NCBI GenBank assembly: GCA_002696885.1
Contig: NZSO01000017.1
Coordinates: forward strand, 1-16,080
Reading direction: 5' to 3'
Length of the DNA stretch: 16,080 nt
Origin: Verrucomicrobiales bacterium
Lineage (GTDB): Bacteria; Verrucomicrobiota; Verrucomicrobiia; Verrucomicrobiales; DEV007
In this document: positions 1-8,874 of the stretch, one piece after another
Layout of the letters: every line of letters starts with the position of its first letter
How positions within the stretch are numbered: position 1 is the stretch's first letter
Made by a program: the position numbers and the translations under genes
Notes under the pieces: generated by a model
Told to the model about the DNA's origin: nothing
The model's database searches: none
The model's input: only the letters and a program-made list of their open reading frames with translations

Positions 1-2
1 AT

Positions 3-3000
3 CAATTATTAATTACAAAGATCGAAATTCAAAAGTTTGAGAGAACTAAAAAGGCAGGACTGGAAAAAGGATTTTCCGATTGCACCGAATTTCTCTTATC
101 CTCCAATCAGTCTTATCAAAATCAGTTATTGAAGGGTGTAAATTATTGGTTAGATCGTCTCCCTGCATACGCAATGCTGAATCGCTTCGGAACACCAGGA
201 ATCACTATCGCAGATGTCAATAATGATGGATTAGAAGATTTATACTTATGCCAAGAGCCTGGGATCCCAAATAAACTATTCATTCAAATGCAGGACGGAA
301 AGTTAAAGGATTCTTCAGAGGAATTTGGTGTGAATTGGCTAGAGGATTCGAGAAGTTCATTAATTGTCGATCTAAATAACAATGGTCATCGAGATCTAGT
401 AGTCGCCATGTATGGATATGTGGCTATTGCAGAGAATCTTGGGATGAATAAAGGCTTCAAGCTAATTGAGATTATTCCCACCAACGAATCGAACACTTCG
501 CTAGCAGCTGCAGATTTTGATTTAGATGGAAAGTTAGATGTTTATGTTTGTTGCTATGCTCCAAACAAAGTTTCTGACTCTAATGCAAATTTGGTTATGG
601 GAGGCTCCTCTCGTCGATTCATTTATCATGATGATAATAATGGACCACAAAATTTCATGCTAAGAAACACCACCCAAAAAGGAGGTGAAATATCATTTGA
701 AGATGTCACTGAAGTCGTGGGCTTGAACCAAAATAATAATAAATGGTCTTTTGCCGCAAGCTGGGAGGACTTCGATAATGATGGAGATTCTGATCTTTAT
801 GTGGCTAACGATTACGGAAGAAACAATCTTTACCGAAATGACCTTGGGAAATTTACAGATATTGCCGCAGAAATTGGTGTTGAAGACAGTGCTTCTGGAA
901 TGTCAGTAACTTGGGGAGATTATGACCTTAATGGTCTAATGGATATCTACGTTTCTAATATGTTTTCATCGGCCGGAAACAGAATTACCACACAAAAACA
1001 ATTCAAACCTACAACAAAATTAGAAACAAGAAGTCGTTTCAAAAGATTCGCCAGAGGCAATACTCTTTTTAGCAATAAACGCAACGAATTTATTGATCGC
1101 AGTGTGATTTCCGAAGTAACAATGGGCAGATGGGCGTGGGGTTCAAAATTTGTAGATACCAACAATGACGGATGGGAAGATATCGTTATTGCCAATGGTT
1201 ATCTCAGCTCTGATGAAGACGACACTGGAGATTTATGAAGTTTTTTCTGGCGGCAGGTCGTGCCACAAACATTTGATAATAACCAAGACACCAAGTTAGC
1301 GAACCCTGTTCCTCACGCGCAATTATCTAGAATGATCGAACAAGGCAGATCATTCAGTGGAAAAGAGAGAAATTGCGTATACCTAAATACCGGTAATGAC
1401 GGCTTATTTACTGACGTATCTTTTTCAAGCGGCTTGGACTTTGATGATGATGGTCGATCGGTGGCCAGTGTTGATTGGGATCATGATGGAGACTTAGATT
1501 TATTCATATCGAACAGAAATGCTCCTAGATTAAGATTTCTAAAAAACAACTATAAAGACCCCTCACAATCATTACTGATAAATCTTAAAGGTAATGGCGA
1601 TTCATGTAATACTGATGCAATAGGTGCGAGGGTAGAAATTGAGGTCAACGGGAAAAAAATAATTAAAAGCTCCCGAGCAGGAGAAGGATTCTTAACGCAA
1701 TCCTCTAAGTTCATTCACTTTGGACTCCAAGACGCAAAAGGATCAATTAATGCAACTGTCAGATGGCCAAATAAAAACGCATCAATAGAAATATTTAGAG
1801 GGCTATCAACTGGAAATAGGTACACCTTACAACAAGGCACAGGAGAAACTCTTCTCATCCAAAAGCGTCCTCCAGTACCAGATTTCACTCATTCTAAAAT
1901 TAAAAAAACAACAAAAACTAGAGCAGCAAGGGTACCTATTGTTCCACTAATGAGCGGGACAGAGCTAAAGATCAATGGAATTGAAGGCGAAGTGTTAGCC
2001 ACAGGGAATGGAAAACCTACACTTGTTTTTATATGGGCCAGCTGGTGTGGTGCCTGTATTCAGAAAATTAATGAAATAACCAAAAGGAGTGAAGATATAC
2101 GAAAAGCAGGACTTCAAATTATAGCCCTTAATGTCGATCAAATAAGTCAAAAATCAGACAAGTCTAAAGATAGTATAAAAATGCTTAAAGACATGAATTT
2201 TCCTTTTGCCAATGCAATTGCGAATGAAGAGTTACTAAGCTCTCTACAAGAAAATCATAATATCCATGTAGGCTTAAGCAAACCATTACCAATTCCTGCA
2301 GCTTTTCTAATGGATTCAAAAGGAAGAACCTCAGTAATCTACAAAGGCAGTCATAGTATTGACACAATATTAAAGGACATCGGACATTCTGAATTGAAAC
2401 GTGCAGACCGCTTTGTCAAAAGTTCAGCCCTTGATGGAATAACGATTCAACATCCCAATGCGATAAAAACAGGAGACCTTCAGGCAGCCTCACTTCAATT
2501 TAGAAGAGCAGCAAGTGAAGAAACTAAAGGTAATCTTAAAGGTGCCGAGGATCATTATCTGTGGGCAACTGAACTTGTCCCAGAATACACTGTTGCCCAG
2601 CTAAGACTTGCCAAGCTATACATTAGAACAAGACAATGGAAAAAGTCAGCCGAACGCATCGAACTTGCAATGCGTTACAATACAATTTCAAATGATGAAC
2701 AATTTCTTCTCGCGAAAACCTACTTACAATTAGGAGAAAACAATAAGGCTTTTAACACTCTTTCAGTCATTCATAAGAAAAGTCCAACATTTGCACCTGC
2801 TATCTTCGAGCTTGCTGCTCAATATGCAAAAAAAGGGAACAATTATGAATCAGTGAACTATTACAGGAAAGGGTTAAAGGTTGAACCCAATAATATCAAA
2901 GCATTAAACAATTTAGCATGGTTACTGGCTACTAGTCCAGACAACAACGTTAAAGATGCTAGTCAGGCATTATCGATAGCCAAAAAGATTGCAATCGATA

Positions 3001-3191
3001 CAAATCATAAAAACCCTGATACTTTAGACACTTTGGCTGCAGCATTTGCGGCCAATGGTCAATTTATTAATGCCGTTCAAACACTAGAGAAAGCCATCGC
3101 TATTCTCAATTCAAACGGCAAAAAAAGCCTTTCAGAGAATTACAAAATCAGACTTAATTCCTATAAAAGCAAAATATCTAATCAAAAATGA
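3..3191 (+). CDS. CRTAC1-like propeller/ASPIC-UnbV/thioredoxin/TPR protein, candidate selenoprotein (5' partial)
   Basis: The frame is open from base 3 to the TGA stop at 3189-3191, apart from one in-frame TGA at 1236-1238, so I annotate one gene whose start lies left of the window. Fragment residues about 70-505 contain seven VCBS/FG-GAP calcium-type motifs (for example DVNNDGLEDLYL, DFDNDGDSDLYVAND, DWDHDGDLDLFISN), as in a seven-blade beta-propeller. Six lie before the TGA (codon 412) and the seventh after it. An ASPIC/UnbV domain follows at about 522-611 (IGARVEIEVNG, HFGL, VRWPN). A TlpA/AhpC-type thioredoxin domain with a CGAC redox motif (682-685) spans about 650-800. TPR-like helices run from about 836 to the end, with NNLAWLLATSPD and LDTLAAAFA. 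The downstream half lacks a sensible start: GTG at 1260 would begin inside the propeller. The likely site of action is extracytoplasmic, but the N-terminus is missing. The substrate is unknown. The alternative to recoding is a nonsense mutation or sequencing error from a Cys codon. Confidence 0.85.
1236..1238 (+). other. In-frame TGA, candidate selenocysteine codon
   Basis: The TGA falls between propeller motif 6 (DTNNDGWEDIVIANGY) and motif 7, in the context DDTGDL-TGA-SFFWRQVV. The reading frame continues for 651 more codons (1239-3191) with coherent domain content, so the TGA does not end the protein fold. TGA also serves as a normal terminator here (3189-3191, the hydrolase at 7718-7720 and the MOSC gene at 10604-10606), so whole-genome reassignment is not the explanation. 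The nearby hairpin favours Sec insertion. A single substitution from TGT or TGC (Cys) would create the same codon. Confidence 0.6.
1244..1269 (+). promoter_or_regulatory. Candidate bacterial SECIS hairpin
   Basis: Seventeen nucleotides after the TGA comes a GGUC-type apical loop. Bases 1252-1255 (GGCA) pair with 1261-1264 (UGCC), leaving the loop GGUCG at 1256-1260. An alternative, longer fold pairs 1248-1251 (UGGC) with 1262-1265 (GCCA), closed below by UUU/AAA (1244-1246 with 1267-1269) across one C-C mismatch. The heptamer GCAGGUC (1253-1259) is identical to the apex of the E. coli fdhF SECIS, where GGUC begins 18 nt after the UGA. The same bases encode W-R-Q-V-V, so protein constraint could produce the motif by chance. 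No folding energy was computed. Confidence 0.55.
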
Positions 3192-3194
3192 TTT

Positions 3195-4331
3195 TTATTC
3201 TACTTCCCTAACTCTGTAGAAAACGGTTCGCTCACTTCCAACAATAAAGTCATCAACAAAAGTGGTCTCTTTGCCTTCAGAAAATACTCCATCATCCAAT
3301 TCTGCCCATCCTCCATCAGAGTCAACGTCTTTGAGATTAGTTGAAAAATCAATGGCATAAATAGCTCCAGGACGTGAATTGAATTTAATGGATATTTGAG
3401 GTAATTCTGCGTCGTACAATATTTCGGTAATTTGAAGTTGGACCGGTGCAGAGCTCACCTGGTTAGTCATTCCATACATATGATAACTTCCAGGGGCCCC
3501 TTCCACCCCGTCAGGAGTCGCTAAAACATCGCAACGGATACTTAATGTTCCTGAATCATCCGCAGTATAAGTATATCCCAAATACCAACCCACATCTCGA
3601 CTTAGAAAACTGAATGGTGGTAATTCCGGGTGATCTTCACTAAAGATTATTGAATTTGGTTCTTGATCACCAGCCGTGTAAGTCAGCTCTTGTGTTCTAG
3701 AGGTATTGTCAGCCCACTTTCTCATGTAAAGCCTATTCTCATAGGTTTCACCCGGCACCAAACCAGTTAACGTGAAAGTTTGATTAGAACCAGGGTTTCC
3801 GTCATTATTGAATGTAAATGACCCTAACAAACCCAGTAAACCTTCTCCAGTCACTCCTCCACCGACTGTATCCCAAGCTCCATTATTGTTATCAATTTGA
3901 TTTTTAACAGAAGAAACCTCCCATTCAAAATTTTCTGGCGTTGAATTGTTATTTAACAATTCAAAATCTACTCCATTAACGCTCTCTACTCCTCCACCAC
4001 TAATCGCGTGAGTATATTCGTTGGCAGCATCAATACCACTGCTTTCATCATCTGTTAACACTGCCATTGAAAATCCTTCTGGTAGTTGAGGTAAATCTTC
4101 GGCATCATTTGGATTACTGTTAACATTAATTTCATATCCATCACTGAAATTATCACCGTCTGTATCTGCATTATTAGGGTCAGTTCCAGTATCGTTGGCA
4201 CTGACAAAACTACCGGTGTTCGTCTCAACCCCATCATTCAAACCATCTTTATCAGTATCAGCTAACAATGGATTAGTTTCAGTATCATTAATTTCTTTGG
4301 AATCATTCAAACCGTCACCATCTGTGTCAGC
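3195..4331 (-). pseudogene. C-terminal part of amber-interrupted secreted repeat protein
   Basis: This is the continuation, in the same frame, of the gene that begins near 6092. An in-frame TAG at 4334-4332 separates the two parts. It opens with ADTDGDG, the middle of a thrombospondin type 3 calcium repeat, and continues with DTDKDGLNDGVE and DTDGDNFSDGYE repeats. The third copy of the 200-residue module follows (4058-3453). The protein ends with a roughly 75-residue domain (ISIKFNSRPGAIYAIDFSTN, then FYRVREVE), a C-terminal type I associate with secreted PVC-group proteins. The first available start, TTG at 4310, lies inside a calcium repeat and has no ribosome binding site, so independent translation is unlikely. 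The frame is otherwise intact, which points to a recent mutation, suppression or a sequencing error. It ends 3 bp from the convergent propeller gene. Confidence 0.7.
3453..4058 (-). repeat. Module C of the threefold protein repeat
   Basis: This third copy lies after the amber codon: LTDDESSGI, YTHAISGGG, VNGVDFELLN, NFEWEVSSVKNQIDNNN, LLGSFTFNNDG, GSNQTFTLTGL, YMRKW, SEDHPEL and SYHMYGMTNQV. Its sequence is as well preserved as the upstream copies, which argues against long-standing loss of translation after the stop. Confidence 0.8.
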
Positions 4332-4466
4332 CTAGTCAGGTCTCGTCTTATACTCGTACTCATCTGCATTAGTTAATCCATCATTATCATCATCTCCCTC
4401 TGGATCATCAACTCCATACTTTTCTTCCCATACATCCGGTAATCCATCGTTATCATCGTCATCCGA
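4092..4466 (-). repeat. Thrombospondin type 3-like calcium repeats
   Basis: This Asp-rich stretch carries at least five DxDxDGxxD-type units: DDDDNDGLPD, DDDNDGLTN, DTDGDGLND, DTDKDGLNDG and DTDGDNFSDG. Such units bind calcium and act as stiff spacers in secreted proteins. The amber codon lies inside this stretch, between units two and three. Confidence 0.8.
4332..4334 (-). other. In-frame amber stop splitting the repeat protein
   Basis: The codon sits in TRPD-TAG-ADTDGDG. The sister repeats read TNPLLADTDKD and TDPNNADTDGD, so a Leu or Asn-type residue is expected at the stop. One substitution from a Leu (TTG), Lys, Gln or Glu codon would yield TAG. I see no hairpin or other recoding element around it. 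Confidence 0.75.
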
Positions 4467-6092
4467 TGGAAGTAATACTTGATTCGTTAAACCATACATG
4501 TGGAAACTACCTGGAGCTCCTTGAGTTGCATCCTCAGCGACATTAAATTTTATACTCAACTCACCACTTGCACCCGCAGTGTAGGAATATGACATATAAA
4601 AAGCTTCGTCCCTGAACTGCATTTCAATAGGCTCTAATTCAGGGTGGTCTTCACTAAAAGTGATTGAATCTGTTAGATCTCCAGAAGTAAACTCAACAAG
4701 CTGCTGTCTTTGTGTAGCATTATCCCATTTTCTCATATAAAGCCTCACCTCATAAGTCGCTCCAGACTCTAATCCACTCAATGTGAACGTTTGGTTGGAG
4801 CCTACCGCTCCATCATTATTAAAAGTGAAAGAACCTAATAAATCCAACAAACCCTGCCCTGTAACCCCACTTGCTCCTACATCCCATCCGCCATTATTGT
4901 TATCCAGCTGGTTTTTTATGGACGAAACCTCCCATGAGAAGTTATCCGGAGTCACATTTGCATTGAGAAGCTCAAACTCAACACCATTGACGTTTTCTGC
5001 ACCTCCTCCACTTATCGCATGAGTATAGTCATTTTCTGAACTTATCCCACTACTTTCATCATCTGTTAGAGGTCCTACAAATGTGAATGGGGTCGGCTCT
5101 TTCTCGCCAATCAATCGAAAAATGAGTTGAGTTTCACCAGACTCCTCACTTTCTAATCCCTTACCTCTGATTCGAACGAAATACTCGGTCCCGTCATCAG
5201 CAGAACTAAAATCAAAACTTCCCGCCCTCAATTCGTCATCCACTATTTTAAATAAACTATTATCATCGTCACCGTCCCCCTCGACTAAAGTAAATTCAGC
5301 TTCTTCAGTCTCGCCGTCATAACTACCAATAAGTTTGGAAACAAGCCCATCTTCCTCAATTTCATAAACAAATTCATCAGTATCTGCTGTTATCAGAAAT
5401 ACTGGATCTCCAATGACTTCATTGCTCATTCCGTACATATGAAAACTACCAGTTTGCGGAGCTCCAGTAACATCAAATCTTATAGACAGAGAACCAGCAG
5501 CATCGGCTGTGTAGGTATAAGAAATATAGTACGCACTATCTCGACTAGAGACTAGAATGGGATCTTCCTCAGGTCTATCTTCTGCAAAAAGCACTGAATC
5601 ACTAATTTGATCGCCTGCAGTGAATGTAACTTCTTGGGTTCTCTCTGAGCCGTCAGACCATTTTCTACAATAGAGTTTTGCCTCGTACTCCTGACCTGGT
5701 GTTAATCCAGAAAGAGTGAAGGTTTGATTCGACCCAGGGTCCCCGTTATTATTGAATGTGAATGATCCAAGAAGGGATTGTAAACCAGGTCCCTCTACAC
5801 CTCCTGAAAAAGGATCCCAACCACCGTTGTTGTTCGTTAACTGATTTTTCACAGATGACACTTCCCATTCGAAATCAGATGGAGTCTGACTATTATCGAG
5901 CCTATCAAATTCCACACCGTTTATCGTCGTCTCTGCACCTCCACTAATAGTATGAGTGTATACCTTAAATTGACTTATACCCGTACTCTCATCGTCTGTT
6001 AGAGATTCACTAAAGGATATTTCTCCCGCCAATATGTGACTAAGGCTTAGTAATATAAAAAACAGTGTAGAAAAGAGTCTTGAGAGCTGCAT
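4332..6092 (-). CDS. Secreted repeat protein with cadherin-like and calcium-binding repeats, N-terminal part
   Basis: This encodes an exported protein of unknown ligand, probably a cell-surface or adhesive protein. From the ATG at 6092 the product begins MQLSRLFSTLFFILLSLSHI, a classical signal peptide with a likely cut after HILA. ATGs at 6101, 6149 and 6152 are also in frame; none has a Shine-Dalgarno sequence, and I prefer 6092 for its compact signal. Domains in order are module A (6002-5412), a cadherin-like domain (about 5399-5109, with DDDNSLFKIVDDEL and YFVRIRG), module B (5072-4473), and the first thrombospondin type 3 repeats (DDDDNDGLPDVWEEKYG, DDDNDGLTNADEYEY). It stops at TAG 4334-4332, directly before an A-DTDGDG repeat in the same frame, so the natural protein is about 965 residues. 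Without readthrough the product is 586 residues and ends within the repeat linker. Confidence 0.8.
   Translation of the reverse strand: MQLSRLFSTLFFILLSLSHILAGEISFSESLTDDESTGISQFKVYTHTISGGAETTINGVEFDRLDNSQTPSDFEWEVSSVKNQLTNNNGGWDPFSGGVEGPGLQSLLGSFTFNNNGDPGSNQTFTLSGLTPGQEYEAKLYCRKWSDGSERTQEVTFTAGDQISDSVLFAEDRPEEDPILVSSRDSAYYISYTYTADAAGSLSIRFDVTGAPQTGSFHMYGMSNEVIGDPVFLITADTDEFVYEIEEDGLVSKLIGSYDGETEEAEFTLVEGDGDDDNSLFKIVDDELRAGSFDFSSADDGTEYFVRIRGKGLESEESGETQLIFRLIGEKEPTPFTFVGPLTDDESSGISSENDYTHAISGGGAENVNGVEFELLNANVTPDNFSWEVSSIKNQLDNNNGGWDVGASGVTGQGLLDLLGSFTFNNDGAVGSNQTFTLSGLESGATYEVRLYMRKWDNATQRQQLVEFTSGDLTDSITFSEDHPELEPIEMQFRDEAFYMSYSYTAGASGELSIKFNVAEDATQGAPGSFHMYGLTNQVLLPSDDDDNDGLPDVWEEKYGVDDPEGDDDNDGLTNADEYEYKTRPD
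4473..5072 (-). repeat. Module B of the threefold protein repeat
   Basis: This is the second copy: LTDDESSGIS, YTHAISGGG, VNGVEFELLN, NFSWEVSSIKNQLDNNN, LLGSFTFNNDG, GSNQTFTLSGL, YMRKW, SEDHPEL and SFHMYGLTNQV. By eye it is closer to module C than to module A, which suggests B and C arose by the later duplication. Confidence 0.8.
5412..6002 (-). repeat. Module A of a threefold ~200-residue protein repeat
   Basis: This copy begins LTDDESTGIS and contains TPSDFEWEVSSVKNQL, LLGSFTFNN, GSNQTFTLSGL, YCRKW and SFHMYGMSNEV. It aligns over its whole length with modules B and C. The alternating hydrophobic pattern suggests a beta-sandwich. I do not recognise a named family. Confidence 0.8.
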
Positions 6093-6203
6093 GGATAACA
6101 TATGAATAAAAAACACTCCACAAATCAAGCCGAAAGTAAATGTCGCCATCATAAATTTTAATATCTGACTACGCCCATGAAGGTGCTAGAAAAACAAAAA
6201 CTG

Positions 6204-6219
6204 AATTAACGCATTAATT
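6204..6219. promoter_or_regulatory. Palindromic candidate operator in divergent intergenic region
   Basis: AATTAA and TTAATT arms flank CGCA, giving a 16-bp near-perfect palindrome between the divergent repeat-protein and hydrolase genes, about 16 bp before the hydrolase start. The AT-rich composition makes a chance palindrome fairly likely. No convincing -35/-10 pair was found around it. Confidence 0.25.
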
Positions 6220-6235
6220 GTGATAGGATAAACCT

Positions 6236-7720
6236 GTGAAAAAAAGGCTTCAAAAAGCAATCAACGATTACGTTATTCTTTGTATTTTATGCCTTTCATT
6301 ATGCAGTTCTTGTTCATTAGCAGATCGATCTGCAAAACCATATCAATCTGTCGAATCTATCAGCTCCGCTCTATCAGATGTCACTAATACAAACGATTCA
6401 ATCTTGGCTAAAGATCGTAAGATTGCGAGAATCGTTGCAACCACTGTTATATCTGAAAACAAAAAAAAGTTTCCTAACAAGGTCATATGGAAAGGTAGAA
6501 AAGGAATTGATCCTGAGAAATTCAACAAAGTCATTAGATCAAATGCAATCATTCGTAATAATTGGAAAAATAATTGGAATGAAACTAAGAGTGAAGGAAC
6601 CTCTTTAATACTTGTTAAAAAAGATAAAAAAGATCAGTTCTTGATGAGCGCGGGCGAAGTTTTGCCGGTCACGGCAAAAGTAGAAAAAGAAAACAATGAA
6701 TACAGGTTGAATATTTATGACCTATTTGATCCAAAAAACTCTTCATTGGACATTTCAAAAGATTACACGGCCCCCATCAATTACTTAACTCGACGATCAA
6801 AATTAATACCAAAGATTACAGCTGTAGTTAACACCAATAGATACATGAGCGATATTGGTCTTCATAGGATCACACCATTTGATCCTAATAGAATTCCAGT
6901 CATTTTGATTCACGGCTTCAAAGACAACTCCGCATCTTGGGTGAAACTTATCAATCAATTACAATCAGACCCAGACATTCGATATAAATATCAGTTTTGG
7001 ACCTTCACCTATCCCACTGGAATACCAATTCTTTACTCAGCAATGAGGTTAAGAGAAAACCTTATTAAAATGAGGGAGGTTTATGACCCAAACAGCGTGA
7101 ATCCAAATCTGAATAGAATGGTTTTAGTAGGACATAGCATGGGAGGAATCATCGCTAGACTACTGAGTTCAAACAGCAATAATAGCTTCAGCAAATGGTT
7201 ACCATCTGAATCAGAAATGGAGAATCAATCAGCTCATAAAATGTTCAAGTTCGAAGCCGAACCTTATATCAGCCGAGCAATCTTTATAGCTACTCCACAT
7301 AAAGGAACAGCAATGGCATCATCGAGCATTGCCAGATTTTTTAATACAATCATTAAAATACCTTTAGAAATTCAAGACTCTTTCATAAGTACCTTTAGTT
7401 TAAATCCTGACATTTCACTCAAAGATCAAAGGTTGATTTCTAGAATGAAAAGCATAAGCAACCTCAGACCAAATTCTGATTTTATAAGGTCACTGCAATC
7501 CACCACAATTAATTCAAATATCGCCACACATAGTATCATTGGAATTGGGCGTCTAAGCTGGTGGAAAAAATTAGAAACTACCGATGATTTTGTAGTAAGT
7601 TATAATAGCGCACATTTTCAGAATGCAGATTCTGAATTAACAGTCGCCGCATGGCACGATTTACATAAAAATTCCAAAGCGATTTCTGAAGTTGGAAGAA
7701 TATTAAAACTACAGCACTGA
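6236..7720 (+). CDS. Exported alpha/beta-hydrolase (lipase/esterase-like)
   Basis: This is a predicted serine hydrolase acting on esters, perhaps lipids. It starts at GTG 6236, with AGGA seven bases upstream as the binding site. The N-terminus has a basic start and a hydrophobic stretch ending in LCSSCS, so it is exported and possibly a lipoprotein, although CSSC is a poor lipobox. After about 200 residues without recognisable motifs comes the hydrolase fold: the oxyanion-region HGF at 226-228, the nucleophile elbow GHSMGG with Ser301, and FIATPHKGT after it. The likely acid is Asp450 or Asp451 and the likely catalytic His is His474 or His477 (WHDLH). The gene stands at the head of the packed plus-strand run, 10 bp before a phospholipase D-type gene, which supports a role in membrane lipid handling. 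The substrate is not determinable here. Confidence 0.85.
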   Translation: MKKRLQKAINDYVILCILCLSLCSSCSLADRSAKPYQSVESISSALSDVTNTNDSILAKDRKIARIVATTVISENKKKFPNKVIWKGRKGIDPEKFNKVIRSNAIIRNNWKNNWNETKSEGTSLILVKKDKKDQFLMSAGEVLPVTAKVEKENNEYRLNIYDLFDPKNSSLDISKDYTAPINYLTRRSKLIPKITAVVNTNRYMSDIGLHRITPFDPNRIPVILIHGFKDNSASWVKLINQLQSDPDIRYKYQFWTFTYPTGIPILYSAMRLRENLIKMREVYDPNSVNPNLNRMVLVGHSMGGIIARLLSSNSNNSFSKWLPSESEMENQSAHKMFKFEAEPYISRAIFIATPHKGTAMASSSIARFFNTIIKIPLEIQDSFISTFSLNPDISLKDQRLISRMKSISNLRPNSDFIRSLQSTTINSNIATHSIIGIGRLSWWKKLETTDDFVVSYNSAHFQNADSELTVAAWHDLHKNSKAISEVGRILKLQH

Positions 7721-7730
7721 ATCTGTAAAA

Positions 7731-8846
7731 ATGAAAGCTACCCTTCTTCACGAGCTAAATGAAACTGATGGAGCCGAAAAAACATTTAGCAAGATTATTG
7801 AATTAATTAATTCTGCCAAAAAGAACATTCTTATTCATATGTATGTTTGGCGCTCTGATGTTATTGGAAACGCAATAGGAAAAGCGTTATGCAATGCCGC
7901 TGACCGCGGTGTAAAAATTCACATTAGAAAAGATTTGTCTGCAATGATGTATGAATGGATTGAGATGAATCAAAAATCTTATCTCCCGTCTAAGCCCTCT
8001 AAATTGACAAAACTGTGGTGGAAAACGATCCGACCCACTTTTCCAAAAACTTTTGTGGAAGATGATTTTGTCTGCGGAGCTGGAAATGAATTATTGAAAA
8101 AGAAATCCGTATCCATTGAATGGATTAAAGGAGTAAAGACTCATCAAAAATACTATCTTTTTGACGACCAAGAACTCATCACAGGAAGCATTAATATCGA
8201 GGATCGGCACAGAAAATATTTTGATTACATGGTTCATATCAAATGCCCAAATCTTTCAGAACACTTTCACTCAAGACTTGAGGGCAATGCAAATTACCAA
8301 AAACACAAAGACATTGAGTTTATTTTTAATCAATCAATGAACAATGAAAGACGGTTTGAAATAAAACCACTTATCATCGATTTAATTAAAGAATCAAAAA
8401 ATGAAATATACATAGAAGCGGCATATATTGGAGATCACGAAATTGATGAAGCCGTGATTCAAGCCGCTAACAGGGGATTGAAAGTAAACATTGTCATTTC
8501 TAAACAAGCCAACATAGGCAATGATAATAACTACCGAAGGGCTGAAAAGATAATGAGAGAAAGTTCAGCAAGAATTTTTCTTTCAGAAAAAATGATCCAT
8601 TCAAAAATGCTTATTTTTGACAGAGAAATAGTAATGAGCGGTTCAGCAAATCTATCCATTTATTCCATGAATTATGCGAGCGAACTTAATCTATTGGTTA
8701 AAAATACCAATTTAGTGAGTGATTTTGTAAAAATTGCAGACTGGAGAAAATCAGTTTCAACAAGAGTTGATGAATTAGAAACTCTTAGCAATTACAATCC
8801 ACTAATCGCCTATCTTCAAGAATTGCACCAAAAACTAAAATTGTAA
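7731..8846 (+). CDS. Phospholipase D-like / cardiolipin synthase-like protein
   Basis: This member of the PLD superfamily carries out phosphatidyl transfer or phosphodiester hydrolysis through a covalent histidine intermediate. Both HKD motifs are present: H138-x-K140-x4-D145 (HQKYYLFD), followed by TGSINIED, and H290-x-K292-x4-D297 (HSKMLIFD), followed by SGSANLS. The two half-domains form one active site in a 371-residue chain. There is no N-terminal membrane segment, so it resembles the soluble or peripheral ClsB-type synthases more than ClsA. The flanking hydrolase and acyltransferase favour phospholipid over nucleic acid as substrate, but a PLD-family nuclease cannot be excluded. It lies 10 bp after the hydrolase and 28 bp before the acyltransferase. 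No strong ribosome binding site is seen. Confidence 0.85.
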   Translation: MKATLLHELNETDGAEKTFSKIIELINSAKKNILIHMYVWRSDVIGNAIGKALCNAADRGVKIHIRKDLSAMMYEWIEMNQKSYLPSKPSKLTKLWWKTIRPTFPKTFVEDDFVCGAGNELLKKKSVSIEWIKGVKTHQKYYLFDDQELITGSINIEDRHRKYFDYMVHIKCPNLSEHFHSRLEGNANYQKHKDIEFIFNQSMNNERRFEIKPLIIDLIKESKNEIYIEAAYIGDHEIDEAVIQAANRGLKVNIVISKQANIGNDNNYRRAEKIMRESSARIFLSEKMIHSKMLIFDREIVMSGSANLSIYSMNYASELNLLVKNTNLVSDFVKIADWRKSVSTRVDELETLSNYNPLIAYLQELHQKLKL

Positions 8847-8874
8847 TCAATTATTTAATTGTTAATTTATTGCT

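Noticed and set aside
1260..3191. Independent gene starting at GTG 1260
   Set aside because: It would start inside the propeller, in the same frame as the upstream part, and its binding site would be only two bases away. One gene interrupted by TGA explains the data better.
4308..4310. TTG start for a separate downstream repeat protein
   Set aside because: It lies in the middle of a calcium-binding repeat, with no signal peptide and no ribosome binding site. The repeat phase continues straight across the TAG.
4332..4334. Pyrrolysine or selenocysteine-like recoding at the TAG
   Set aside because: Pyrrolysine use is rare and not expected in this group. No hairpin is visible, and the position lies in a calcium-repeat linker with no catalytic role.
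4783..5022. Plus-strand ORFs inside the repeat-protein gene
   Set aside because: They are antisense shadows of conserved module sequence, with no family signature and no translation signal.
8848..8861. CAATTA-TT-TAATTG palindrome after the PLD-type gene as a terminator
   Set aside because: The two-base loop and lack of a T-run make it a poor terminator, and the next gene starts 13 bp later. The motif is likely in AT-rich DNA by chance.
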